Below are positions 54,224 through 64,000 of a stretch of DNA of 64,000 bases, piece by piece; position 1 is the first letter of the stretch, and every line of letters begins with the position of its first letter. The stretch is from Lithodes maja (Eukaryota > Arthropoda > Malacostraca > Decapoda > Lithodidae), in the NCBI GenBank assembly GCA_037953745.1, contig JBAKBP010001585.1, forward strand, positions 124,001 through 188,000, read 5' to 3'. Position numbers and translations under genes: made by a program. The notes below the pieces were generated by a model. That model was given only the letters and a program-made list of their open reading frames with translations, ran no database searches and had not been told where the DNA came from.

Positions 54224-57170
54224 ATGCACACCACACTTCATTCCTCCACACCAAAATTTTTAAAAATTATTAATTATAGCCCAGCTTCGGAGTCCCCAGG
54301 GGCGGGGACCATAAATGCCCCCACACCCGACCGAACATCCCCTGACGACCCCACAAAATTACCTGGACCTCGGCCTGTTACTCTTTTTATTGATTTCTGC
54401 AACTTTCGCGGACTTTCCTCTAACTTTAACTCTGTTGAACACCATCTCTCCTCCTACAAACCTGATCTTCTCTTCCTCACCGAAACTCAGGTATCTGTAG
54501 CAACATCCAGCAGCCCCTTCTCTGTATCCTCCTACTTTCTCTATCCTAGTTTCAAAGCCAAAGGCGAATGTTGTGCATGTGTGCACAACAAACTCACTTG
54601 CTCTCGTGTTCCCGATTTCGACTCCTCTGAATTCTCAACATTATGGCTCAAACTTTCCTGTCATTCTCTTACTAAATATTTCTGTGCTGTCTATCTTTCC
54701 CCTAACTCTGCCAACTTTCTCAAATTCTTTGACTATTTAAACTCTACAGTGGAACACATTCTATCCATTTCTCCTTTCTCAGAAATCTCCATCTTAGGAG
54801 ATTTCAACGTTCACCACCACCAATGGCTCTCCTCTCACACTACTGACCCAGCTGGTGAACAAGCCTACGTCTTTTCTATCCTAAATGCCCTAGAGCAGTT
54901 AGTTCAGCAACCCCCCCGTATCCCGGATCGCATCGGAGATCGGCCCAACATTTTGATTTGTTTCTAACTTCTAACCCTTCTTCTTATACTGTTGATCTTT
55001 TCTCTCCTTTGGGCTCCTCTGACCATAAACTTATCTCTGTCTCCTGTCCTATCTCTCCAGTACGGCCACCCGATCCTCCTAGCCGGCGGCGCTTGTGGTA
55101 CTTCGGCGCTGCCGACTGGGAGGCTCTTCGGCAGTACTTCTTTGATTTCCCATGGAATGATTTCTGCTTCCGTGGCCGGGGACCCTCGGAGAGTGCTGAA
55201 CGCATTACCGAGGTAATCCTATCTGGCATGGAAGCATACATTCCATTCTCTTTCTCTCAGACTAATGCTAAAAAATCTTGGTTTACTCACGCCTGTTCTA
55301 CTGCTGTCCGCAATAAGGAGGAAGCATTCAAACGGTGCCGACGCCTTAAAACTCAAGACTCTCATTCTTCCTATATTTCTGCCCGGAATCAAGCCAAATC
55401 TGTTCTTCGACTTGCCAAACACTCTTTCATCAATAATAAATGCACTGAACTATCCAACTCTAGCTCTTCCCAAGCTTTCTGGCATCTAGACAAAATCCTC
55501 TCCAACAATTTCTCTTCCTCATCTTGCCCTCCCCTTTTCCACTCTGATGGCACAACCATCACTTCTTCCTCTGACAAAGCTAAACTCTTCGCTCAAACTT
55601 TTGCTAGAAACTCCACCTTGGATGATTCCGGTGCTATTCCTTCCTCTCCATCCTCCTCTCTCTTACTTATGCCTAATATCCTAATCTCTTCTAAAGATGT
55701 ACTTTCTACCTTCTCTGGGCTTAAGCCCAGAGAAGGTAGAAAGTACATCTTACTAATCTTACTAATAAGGCGTACGGTCCGGACGGTGTTCCTCCTGTTG
55801 TTCTCAAAAACTGTGCTTCCGTGCTGACTCCCTACCTAGGCAAACTCTTTCGTCTCTGTCTATCCTCTAACGTCTTCCCTTCATGCTGGAAATTTGCTCA
55901 CATTCATCCTGTCCCAAAGAAGGGTGACCGCTCTCAACCCTCCAACTATCGTCCAATTGCTCTCATCTCTTGTCTTTCTAAAGTTTTTGAAACTATTCTT
56001 GCTTCCAAATTTCTAAAGCATTTCTCTTCTCATAATCTGCTCTCAGATCGCCAGTATGGCTTCCTTAAGGGTCGCTCTACTGGTGATCTTCTTTCATATC
56101 TAACTAACTCTTGGTCATCCTCCTTTCGTGAATTCGGTGAGACTTTTTCTATTGCACTAGACATATCGAAAACCTTCGATAGAGTCTGGCACAGATCTTT
56201 AATTTCTAAACTACCCTCCTTTGGTTTCTATCCCTCTATCTGTGCCTTTGTCTCTAATTTCCTTTCCGGCCATTCCATAGCCGCGGTTGTGGACGGCCAT
56301 TGTTCACTTCCTCACCCTATAAACTCCGGTCTTCCTCAGGGCTCTGTCCTATCTCCTATTCTCTTTCTAATTTTTATAAATGATCTCCTCAACTGTACCT
56401 CAATTCCCATCCATTCATACGCAGACGACTCAACCTTACACTACTTCATTAGTTTTTCAGAACGCCCCAGCCGGTAATCCCTCAACGACAAACGTATTGA
56501 AGCCATAGAACTCTTAAATTCCGATCTAAATACTATCTCCAATTGTGGCAGAGAAAACCTTGTTACCTTTAATGCTTCCAAAACCCAATTTCTCCATCTA
56601 TCTACCCGTAAGAAACTCCCAGCGGACTATCCCTTATTCTTCAACAATACAAAAGTCAATCCTTCATCTTCTCTTAATATTCTTGGTGTCTCCTTTTCTT
56701 CTGCTCTCAGTTGGAAGGACCATATTACCAGTCTTGCTAAGGCAGCCTCCCAGAAGCTGGGTGTGCTCAACTGCCTTAGGGGGTTCTTTTCCCCTGCACA
56801 GCTTCTTGCTCTGTACAAGGGCATAGTGCATCCTTGTATTGAGTATTGTTCACATGTGTGGGGAGGATCCTCTCACACTGCTCTCCTAGACAAACTTGAA
56901 AGGAAGGCCTTTCGTATCATTAACTCCCGTCCACTCACCAACTCTCTGCAATCTCTCTCTCTCCGCCGCAATGTTGCATATCTCTCGCTATTCTATCGCT
57001 ACTATAATAATCAGTGTTCCTCAGAGCTTTCCCAGTGTATACCACCTCCTTTACGTAGGGCACGGGTACCCGTCTTGCAACTCAATCCCACCCCTACTCT
57101 GTGCAACTCTCCAACCCAAGAGTGAAACGTTCCTCTCAAACTTTCTTCTACTTAAATTGCTTCAAACTCC
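54224..57170 (+). pseudogene. J1 ORF2 with several lesions
   Basis: Endonuclease: FCNFRGLSSNFNSVEHHLSS, LLFLTETQVS, ISILGDFNVHHHQWL and GSSDHKLISVSCP, with a frame change near 54,955 (ICF stop). The linker is open to about 55,690, where a palindrome (55,694-55,751) replaces the sequence before AYGPDGV. The RT resumes at 55,821: HPVPKKGDRSQPSNYRPIAL, IALDISKTFDRVWHRSLISK, PQGSVLSPILFLIFINDLL and an intact YADDSTLHYF. It stops at 56,475 where CCAGCAA of other copies is CGGTAA. The C-terminal frames continue at 56,545 and 56,763, and about 55 bases are missing near 57,145. Confidence 0.9.
55694..55751. repeat. Perfect 58-bp palindrome
   Basis: The arms are 29 bases each with no spacer, centred on CTT/AAG at 55,722/55,723. 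The left arm is normal J1 sequence (GATGTACTTTCTACC...); the right arm is its exact complement and is absent from the other J1 copies. Confidence 0.97.
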
Positions 57171-57290
57171 GTGTGTCCAGGCATTTTGGCTCAAACGTCC
57201 CTTGATTTTGGACCTGTCACTCTTTCAACTATGGGGGAGGCACTCGCTATAGGCAGTTCTGCCTTTTGTCTCCCTCAATCACATAGAAAA

Positions 57291-58300
57291 AAAAATCAGG
57301 AAGGAGCTTCACCTGTAGAGTGGACGTGGGAGGGGATACGTAAACAAATACTGAAGGCCCTACCATTGTTATCCCCCCCTCCCCCCATCACCGGAGCGAC
57401 AAGGACCTACGTCAATGCTAATAAGGGTCAAGGGCGCCCTTTTTCCATGTAGCCATCCCAGGCCTAGGAAGACCTAAGGAGTGAACATGTACTCAGATCA
57501 GGTTAGGAAAGGTATCTCATCCTTCCTCCTGAGCTGAGTGTCAATGACCTCCCTAGGTGCTCCGAAAGCCCAAAGTCTCAGTGTGGTAGAAAATAAGGAG
57601 TATTCAATATTTCCTGGTCCCTCGGCCAGTTTCACTGCCGAAGCCATTTATCGTTGTTGGACGTAAAACTACTTTCTATCTCGGTCAGCCTCACTGCTAA
57701 GATTATCCGTGGTCTGTCTATCAGACCCTCTCTTAACGTAAATTGCATTCAATAAGTCGTAATTCTAAGTCAAACCTTCAGTACACTATCAGAATTAATA
57801 TCGCCATCTTATGAGTAGATTGTCACATGCCGGAATGACCACTCAGTCATCTAGCCACTGCCTACTCATAGATAGCTAAACTCTGCCTTACCTTGTATCT
57901 TCTTCGAGTCCAGCTAGAAACACCCGTTCATTCTAACCACACACAAGCATCATTCTTGATTATTTAACATATATCTTCTTTGTCTAATTCTGTGTATGTT
58001 GTGTATATATTATTTTCCTAGTTCTGATTTGTACAGGTATATATAATAAAGTGAATACCTAATTGCTACCATTTGACCTTGCTATGGGTAACCTCCTTAA
58101 GGTGAACCCCATGTAAATATACTGCCTGATAATTTTTCTTGTGTCATGTTGAGACTCTTAAGCCCTATATCTTCAATCACCGTAATTACAATAAATGTGT
58201 GAAACCCTAATTCGACTACTCACTCCAATACCTCTCCCTTTAGCAGTGTAAGACACCCATACATAGAGTATAGGTTACACAGCCCTCACTCCTCCACATC
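57291..58300. other. Unexplained stretch
   Basis: No gene was recognised. AATAAAG near 58,046 could be a polyadenylation signal. Paired phrases CGGCCAGTTTCACTGCCGA and CGGTCAGCCTCACTGCTAA (57,624 and 57,683) suggest an internal duplication. Confidence 0.35.
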
Positions 58301-58301
58301 T

Positions 58302-58448
58302 CCACATTATAACCAGCCTACTCTGTTCCGCAAGGATGGCACTCATCTAAACCCTGTGGATTCAGCACGCATGGGTCGTCTCCTACATGAAGCAGTCCGC
58401 AGCCATGGATCAAAAACCGCCATCCGAGAAGAAGCAGCAGTGACATAA
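58302..58448 (+). pseudogene. CR1 ORF1 C-terminal remnant (esterase-type block)
   Basis: The frame QPTLFRKDGTHLNPVDSARM plus GRLLHEAVRSHG ends at TAA (58,446-58,448). DGTHLNPVDSARMGRLL resembles the last catalytic block (Asp...His) of the SGNH/GDSL-type esterase domain found in ORF1 of many CR1 elements. Only about 45-50 codons are recognisable and no start is present. ORF2 begins about 135 bases downstream, the expected order. Confidence 0.65.
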
Positions 58449-58584
58449 ATCATCCAACGCCAAGCAAAAAAAAGAAGCAACCGAGGACCACCAGCGATAA
58501 GGACCGAAGACAGCGAGGACCGAGGACAGCCATGAACATACATGTAGATCCGAAAGAAGCAACAATATTATTAAAGAGCGTTCC

Positions 58585-61421
58585 GTGAGTTCTAAAATAA
58601 CAAATTTAAAGGTTTTCTATGCAAACGCTCGTAGCATACGCAATAAATTTTCAGATTTAGAGGAGCTAGTGTTTACAGAAAATTATGATGTGATTGGCAT
58701 AACAGAATCTTGGCTCAATACAGAAGATAGAGACTTTTTAGCAGAGTATTCACTTCCCGGTTATGTAATGGTTGAGAAAAGCCGAATAAATCGAAATGGA
58801 GGTGGCGTTTTACTTTATATCAAAGAAAGTCTTAACCCTACCCTCTTGTCAAAACCTCAAATTGTGAACGTCGACACATCTTTTGTGCTAATAAAGAATA
58901 ATAAAGGTACAAAAATAATACTTGCATTAATATACAGACCTCCAGCTCAATCAGTGCAAACTGACTGAGAAATTTAGGAACAAATTGCAGATGTAAGTAA
59001 CTCACAAGATACCGTAATTTTTGGCGACTTTAATTTACCTGTGACCAAGTGGAGCGATACTCTTACTTCACACTCCGGACATGACTTGTATACGAACTTG
59101 CAAGAGAGTTCGCTTTATCAATTTGTTCGAACACCGACCCGTGGTAATAAAGTTCTTGACATTGTACTTGCAACAAAAGAAGAATTAATAGAGAATTTGA
59201 ATGTTGGTGATGAATTCAGTAACAGCGACCATCGTACGATAACTTTCACTTTAAACTTTACTAGTAACGAACCAAATAGTAGAATCGAAAAAGTCCCTAA
59301 TTTCAAGAAAGCAAACTTTCATAAACTTAGAGCTATGTTTAAAGAAACTGACTGGAGCTTTTTAATTAACAATAACGACATAAATACATCTTGGAAGTTA
59401 TTCGAAACCACTTACCTAAAAGCAGTGCAAGACTGCATACCATCGAAAATACGTCGTCCAGGTCATAATAATAAGCCCAAATGGTGGAATAAAGATATTT
59501 CAAACTGCCTGCTTGCTAAAAAATTTGCTAATGATAGATTAAAATCCTCACAAAATGACGAAGAACGGGTGACATTTGTAGAGCTACAACGCAAAGCCAA
59601 AAAGTTAATTAAGCAAAGTAAAAAGACCCTAGAGTTACATATTGCGAATCAAAGTAAAACAAACCCGAAAGAATTCTATAGTTATATCAGAAAGAAAAAA
59701 GTAGTTACTTCAACTGTTGGACCGTTAGTCGATGAAAATGGAGAATACACCAAAGACGAAGTACAAATGAGTAATGCCCTTAATACCTTCTTTGCATCAG
59801 TTTTTACAACAGAAGACCTCAGTGATATCCCTACACCATCGCCGATTCAGATTGATAATTCAGATGTTCTAAGCAATATCACCGTTACAGAGAGAGAAGT
59901 ATTGAATTGTTTAGATATACTCAAGGTAAATAAAATGTCTGGACCTGATACAATCTCGCCTAGAGTTCTAAAGGAAGCTAAGGATGAGCTCTCCAAACCG
60001 CTGACATTACTATTCAATAAATCCTTGCAGTCTGGAACTATGCCTGATCAGTGGAAGATAGCCAACGTAACACCGATATTCAAAAAAGGCAGCAAATCCT
60101 ACCCAGTAACTATCGTCCAATTAGCTTAACCTCAGTTGTATGTAAAATGCTAGAAACGGTCATAAGAGATAGACTCGTAAATCACTTAGAGGAAAATAAC
60201 ATACATAAAGATACTCAACACGGCTTTCGTAAAAAACGTTCCTGTTTATCAAACCTCTTAGACTTCTTCCACGATATCCTCAACCTCTACGATGAGAGTA
60301 AAGCTGTAGATATTATATATATATACCTTGATTTTCAAAAGGCCTTTGACAAAGTTCCCCACAAACGTTTACTGCTAAAACTAAAAGCGCATGGAATACA
60401 AGACGGTGTGTTGAAATGGATAGAAAATTGGCTCAGCGACAGAAAGCAAAGAGTAGTCATAAACGGTAGGGCATCTAAATGGACCAATGTAAGTAGCGGG
60501 GTACCCCAGGGATCGGTACTAGGACCAATTCTCTTTCTAATTTACATCAACGACATAGATGAGGGTCTCACCTGTACAATCTCAAAATTTTCTGACGATA
60601 CAAAAATTGCAAATAGCGTACTCTCAAAAGAACAAGTTAACGATATGCAACACAATCTAGATAAATTGTCACATTGGGCCCAAATTTGGCAAATGAGTTT
60701 CAATGCGGATAAATGTAAAGTACTACATATCGGATACCTAAATGAGAAAGCAAACAATTCGATGAATGGCACTCGGCTTAAGAATGTAAACAGAGAAACC
60801 GATCTGGGAGTAACAATATCGAGTAACCTAAAACCGAGTCAACAGTATCCAGAAGTTGTTAAGAAGGCAAACAAAATAATTAGCTTTATAGGCAGGTCAT
60901 TTGAGCATAAATCCAAAGACGTTATCATAACCCTTTACAATTCCTTAGTCCGCCCTCTTCTGGAATACTGCGTTCAATGCAGGTGCCCTTATTACCAAAA
61001 AGACATAAACAAGCTAGAACGAGTTCAACGTAGAGTTACCAAAATGATACCTAGCCTAAAGAACAAACCATACGAAGAGCGTCTTAGAGAATTAAATCTA
61101 TTTCCTTTAACCCAGCGCAGTTTAAGAGGTGACTTAATTCAAGTGTTCATAATCATCAAAGGCATCGACAATATGAACTGTAGTAAGTACTTCACTATCG
61201 ACCAATCTAATTACACGCGGGGAAACGGTTGCAAACATTTTGGTACCGGTAAATCTTTTAACTCACACGAATCTAAGAATTTCTTCTTCAATCGAGTTGT
61301 CAACTTGTGGAATGGGCTTCCCCGAGACGTTATAGACTGCAGCACCGTTGATTCATTTAAACTCCGCCTAGACAAATATCTCGCATCAAACCCGCGACTG
61401 ACTGCGTTTGTAAATGAATAA
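58585..61421 (+). pseudogene. CR1 ORF2: APE endonuclease, RT and C-terminus, three lesions
   Basis: Endonuclease: KVFYANARSIRNKFSDLEEL, IGITESWLNTEDRDFL, NGGGVLLYIKESL and LALIYRPPAQS. Then a TGA (58,966) and a TAG (58,975) in frame, followed by VIFGDFNLPVTKWSD and NSDHRTITFTLNF in the same frame. RT: SGPDTISPRVLKEAKDELSK, then a one-base loss near 60,105 shifts the frame. It resumes with NYRPISLTSVVCKMLETVIR, YLDFQKAFDKVPHKRLLLKL, SSGVPQGSVLGPILFLIYIN and KFSDDTK. The Ala before the DD pair (FADD in the nested copy) is Ser here. An extra ATATAT near 60,318 adds two codons (IYIYLDF). The C-terminus ends LDKYLASNPRLTAFVNE. Confidence 0.93.
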
Positions 61422-61697
61422 CTTCATTTTATCCTCCCCTCAGTTACTAACCCATATGTCCCCTACTAACTTCCTAGTCCTGCCACTGACATTAGTTCCA
61501 GGGCAGTAGTACCCTTTCCAATGTTCCCTTACCCACTCTAAACCACTGTTAGGTCACTTGATCCTCAGTGTTTTGGAAGACAAGCAGCCTAGAAGGGTCA
61601 CTTGATTTGTTGTTGCTTGATTTCCTTTGTACTCCTTTGTACATATAATAACGAGGGCTGGTATTTAAAAAAATATATAATACAAACAAATATTTAT

Positions 61698-61756
61698 AAT
61701 AATAATAATACAAATACTAATAATACTAATAATAATAATAATAATATTAATAATAC
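61698..61756. repeat. (AAT)n microsatellite
   Basis: AATAATAAT runs with ACT and CAA interruptions, just after the end of the CR1-like element. Confidence 0.9.
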
Positions 61757-62915
61757 GAGGTGTCATACAATAATTGCAGAAGAAAATTGCCAGAAATGTT
61801 GTTCGTGTGACACTGGATTATTCAACGTATCCGTAGATTCGACACATTTCAAGATTGTGAGCTTCCCACCTATGTCAGAGAAGCGACAGCTCGCTTATTA
61901 CCTGCTATTGAGGTCTGATATGTATGGATTGACAGGTGACTAAATGCCTGTAATGCTATATTGAGTGTGAGGTTGGTTCCGAGTATTTGGAGTCTGGCAG
62001 ACAGGTAGACAGACGCTAGTGACAGTCAGTGCAATACTCCCCCACGCCTGTCTCTCCAAACTGTCAATATATACACCAGCGGCGGACGGGGAGCCAGGGG
62101 GAGCGGGGGAGGAGAACAAAAGAGAGGATACGCAGAAATAAGAAGAGAATGGCTTAGGAAAATTGGTAAAAACTAAAATAAGTACATTAAGCAACATGGT
62201 CCGACTGGGTATACAGAACTTTATAAGGGAGGACAAATGGCAGAGAAATAATAGGATAATGATAAAACTAACACCGAATGACCGAAAATAAAAGGAAAAT
62301 CCAATATCAAAAAGGGAAGAGGTAGTATAGTATACTAGACGCTTTCTGAAATAAATTAGCTATTAGATGACAAAAATATAACCTTGACACAGAATGAGCA
62401 TTCATAGAGAGGAATAGATAGGGTAAGTAATGTTTGTAGTGCATGTAGGAGAGGATAATCAGATGAGACTAGACATATTTGTATTATTTAGGTATGTTGG
62501 TAGAAATGAGGATTACAATATCATGAAGGTATTATGAGTGATAGCATTATCTATAATCAAATTTAGAAAAAGTAAAAGAGTAATACATGTTGGACACAAA
62601 ATACAGAGAGGGATAGGAAAGGGATCAACATGAGTAGATTAAAAAGTAAGTGTACAAAAATATGTAATGCAATGGATATACAATGTAACCAAATACTTGT
62701 GTGTGATCGTACCTCAGTTCACAAAGCTATCAACTGGAGATCAGGAGCCTTATATTCGAATTCACCATAGTATCAATCTGGGAAGTTTGAAATGTGTTTC
62801 GCTTCTCGAAGATCTACAGTGTTCTGCAATACCCTGATTATCACTTTTGTTCTCAACTGTTAGCAGCAGCACACGGCCTCTCATATAAAAGATTTTATAG
62901 GCAACATGAACATTT
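61757..62915. other. Unexplained AT-rich stretch
   Basis: No coding frame or known repeat was recognised; a purine-rich part lies at 62,090-62,160. Confidence 0.4.
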
Positions 62916-63145
62916 TTAATTTTGGGGGCGTCCACGAAGCTGATGATTCGCCGGGTGTAATTCGAGCGATAATATTCTCTTTGGCGTTGATGGTGGTGTA
63001 GGGAACATTACAAGGATATGATGCGACAAAGGTGATTTGGCTACAGAATTTTGAGAGCCCTCATTTGGCTGATTGATGTCATAGTCAATCAGGTCAGCCT
63101 CGTTGTAGCTAGAATTCAAGATGGTCAGGTAAGACACAGCTTCCT
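62916..63145 (-). other. Possible exon or decayed coding fragment
   Basis: A minus-strand frame of about 75 codons, EAVSYLTILNSSYNEADLID then YDINQPNEGSQNSVAKSPLS and FPTPPSTPKRILSLELHP, is open and has a protein-like composition. TTACAG lies just before GAAGCTGTG, a possible splice acceptor. No family is recognised, there is no ATG at the start, and chance cannot be excluded. Confidence 0.15.
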
Positions 63146-64000
63146 GTAACCGTATTTACCCAATAATTCTGTCAGTTTTCATTAAATAGTTATTTGCACT
63201 GCCCAGTGATTCTGCCAGTGTTCATTAAATAGTTATTATCACTGGCATTGCTATATTGATCAGACTGGAGATTCTGGTGACTCCTGGGGATCCTGTGGGA
63301 GAGTACTGTGTGCAAAAGGAGCATGAGTGAAGAAGGGGAAAGACAGACTGATGTGTCCTTATTGATTATTGACGCATGGTGATGGTCTGTAGTCAAACAT
63401 GCTTTCCTTGTGTTTTCTTCAATCACCAGGGTAGAAATACTGTAGCCGTCATTTATTGAACATTAGTTTTATTAACCTTGAGCCTTGGCTGAGGGGTAAA
63501 GTCAGTTCATGCAGACACATGCATTTGTATGGCAAAAAAACATATTAGTAACCTTTAAATTAAATCAGGTGTAGCTGAGTAGTCACAGCCCAGGACCTAA
63601 AATTCTACTGTCCTAGACTTGATATAAGTTGTACTTGAGGAAACTACTGTAATGTTGAGAGACAATTTCATGTTGTACCTGGTCTGAATACTTAATTACA
63701 TGACCACAGACATGGTAGGCTATATGAATAACTTTGTTTAGCCTATAGCAACACACTGTAATAGGCTATATGGGTATCCCCAAAACTTAATAAATACAGT
63801 CAACATAAACAAAACATTGTTGCTGGTAGTCCGTAATATGAATGTATATTAGAATGCCTCTCACCAAATGAAGCATTCTGAGTTTAAACCCTTCCCGACG
63901 GATCCCGTCACCAGACGGGCACCGAAATCCGCTTATTTTGTATCCTGGGAGTTAGGCAAGCGGTTGCAGGCAGCACTGGACCCCTTATGCCACTTTCACA
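63146..64000. other. Unexplained stretch to the window end
   Basis: A short direct repeat (TTCTGYCAGTKTTCATTAAATAGTTATT) occurs near 63,168 and 63,210. Nothing else was recognised. Confidence 0.4.

Larger units (their letters stand above)
53613..57290 (+). mobile_element. J1 LINE, copy f, most complete J1 copy
   Basis: The 3' end is at 57,280-57,290 (CACATAGAAAAAAAAA). Endonuclease is recognisable from about 54,383. The 600 bases before it (53,613-54,220) are probably the element's own 5' part or the end of an ORF1: a 94-codon frame rich in Pro, Thr and Ser is present, but I cannot recognise it. It is the only J1 copy with an endonuclease N-terminus. Confidence 0.85.
58301..61642 (+). mobile_element. 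CR1-like LINE, longest copy
   Basis: It holds the end of ORF1 (58,302-58,448), ORF2 (58,585-61,421), a short 3' untranslated part and two terminal TCCTTTGTAC units (61,623-61,642). The part from 59,523 onward matches the copy nested in the BEL LTR at a few per cent difference or less. The 5' start is uncertain because ORF1 is cut short or unrecognisable further upstream. Confidence 0.93.

Noticed and set aside
1..64000. A new defence or regulatory gene system.
   Set aside because: Apart from the unassigned frames at 3.4-5.4 kb, all sizeable coding sequence belongs to known transposon families. I saw no cluster of co-oriented unknown genes.

Overview
The window looks like intergenic, repeat-dense chromosomal DNA of an invertebrate animal, most probably an arthropod and perhaps a crustacean. 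Evidence for a eukaryote is the mix of Ty3/Gypsy with an env gene, BEL/Pao, CR1-like and Jockey-like non-LTR retrotransposons, tRNA-derived SINEs, TTAA-bounded and Harbinger-type DNA elements, and long (TA)n, (CT)n and (CA)n microsatellites. A short TTAGG run (the usual arthropod telomere unit) fits an arthropod. No clear host gene was found. Almost every protein-like stretch belongs to a transposable element, and nearly all are broken by stops, frameshifts, 5' truncation or later insertions.

Layout. 1-5.43 kb: a visibly more G+C-rich block with a 42-base minisatellite, a recurring CCGGCGG motif and two unrecognised minus-strand reading frames (3.39-5.43 kb). 5.4-6.9 kb: AT-rich DNA with nothing recognised. 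6.9-9.96 kb: a tail fragment of a non-LTR element, then a minus-strand Ty3/Gypsy (errantivirus-like) remnant with a frameshifted env and the C-terminal half of an integrase. That integrase is cut by a BEL/Pao element (9,959-19,392) with near-identical LTRs, a gag-protease-RT-RNase H frame and an RNase H-integrase frame separated by one apparent single-base frameshift. The 3' LTR is itself split by a 5'-truncated CR1-like element (16,566-18,674), giving a three-level nest.

19.4-34.4 kb: microsatellites, a Jockey-like copy (family J1), SINEs, a Harbinger element inserted in a non-LTR remnant, and eroded CR1-like copies carrying nested MITEs. 34.8-38.5 kb: a second Jockey-like family (J2) on the minus strand, interrupted by a TTAA-flanked piggyBac-like MITE and by a 38-base poly(T). 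39.4-57.3 kb: further J2 and J1 copies, including an 846-codon open J1 frame (minus strand, ending at 42,565) and a J1 copy at 54-57 kb that carries a perfect 58-base palindrome. 58.3-61.64 kb: the longest CR1-like copy, retaining a piece of ORF1 and the whole endonuclease-reverse transcriptase ORF2 with three lesions. 61.6-64 kb: unexplained, AT-rich.

The genes do not form a pathway. Each element encodes, or once encoded, its own copying machinery: APE endonuclease plus RT for the LINEs; Gag, protease, RT, RNase H and integrase for BEL; integrase and Env for Gypsy; a DDE transposase for Harbinger. The SINEs and MITEs depended on such enzymes in trans. The value of the window lies in its readable insertion history and in a few unexplained stretches, chiefly the 3.4-5.4 kb reading frames. 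I did not find a convincing new biological system.
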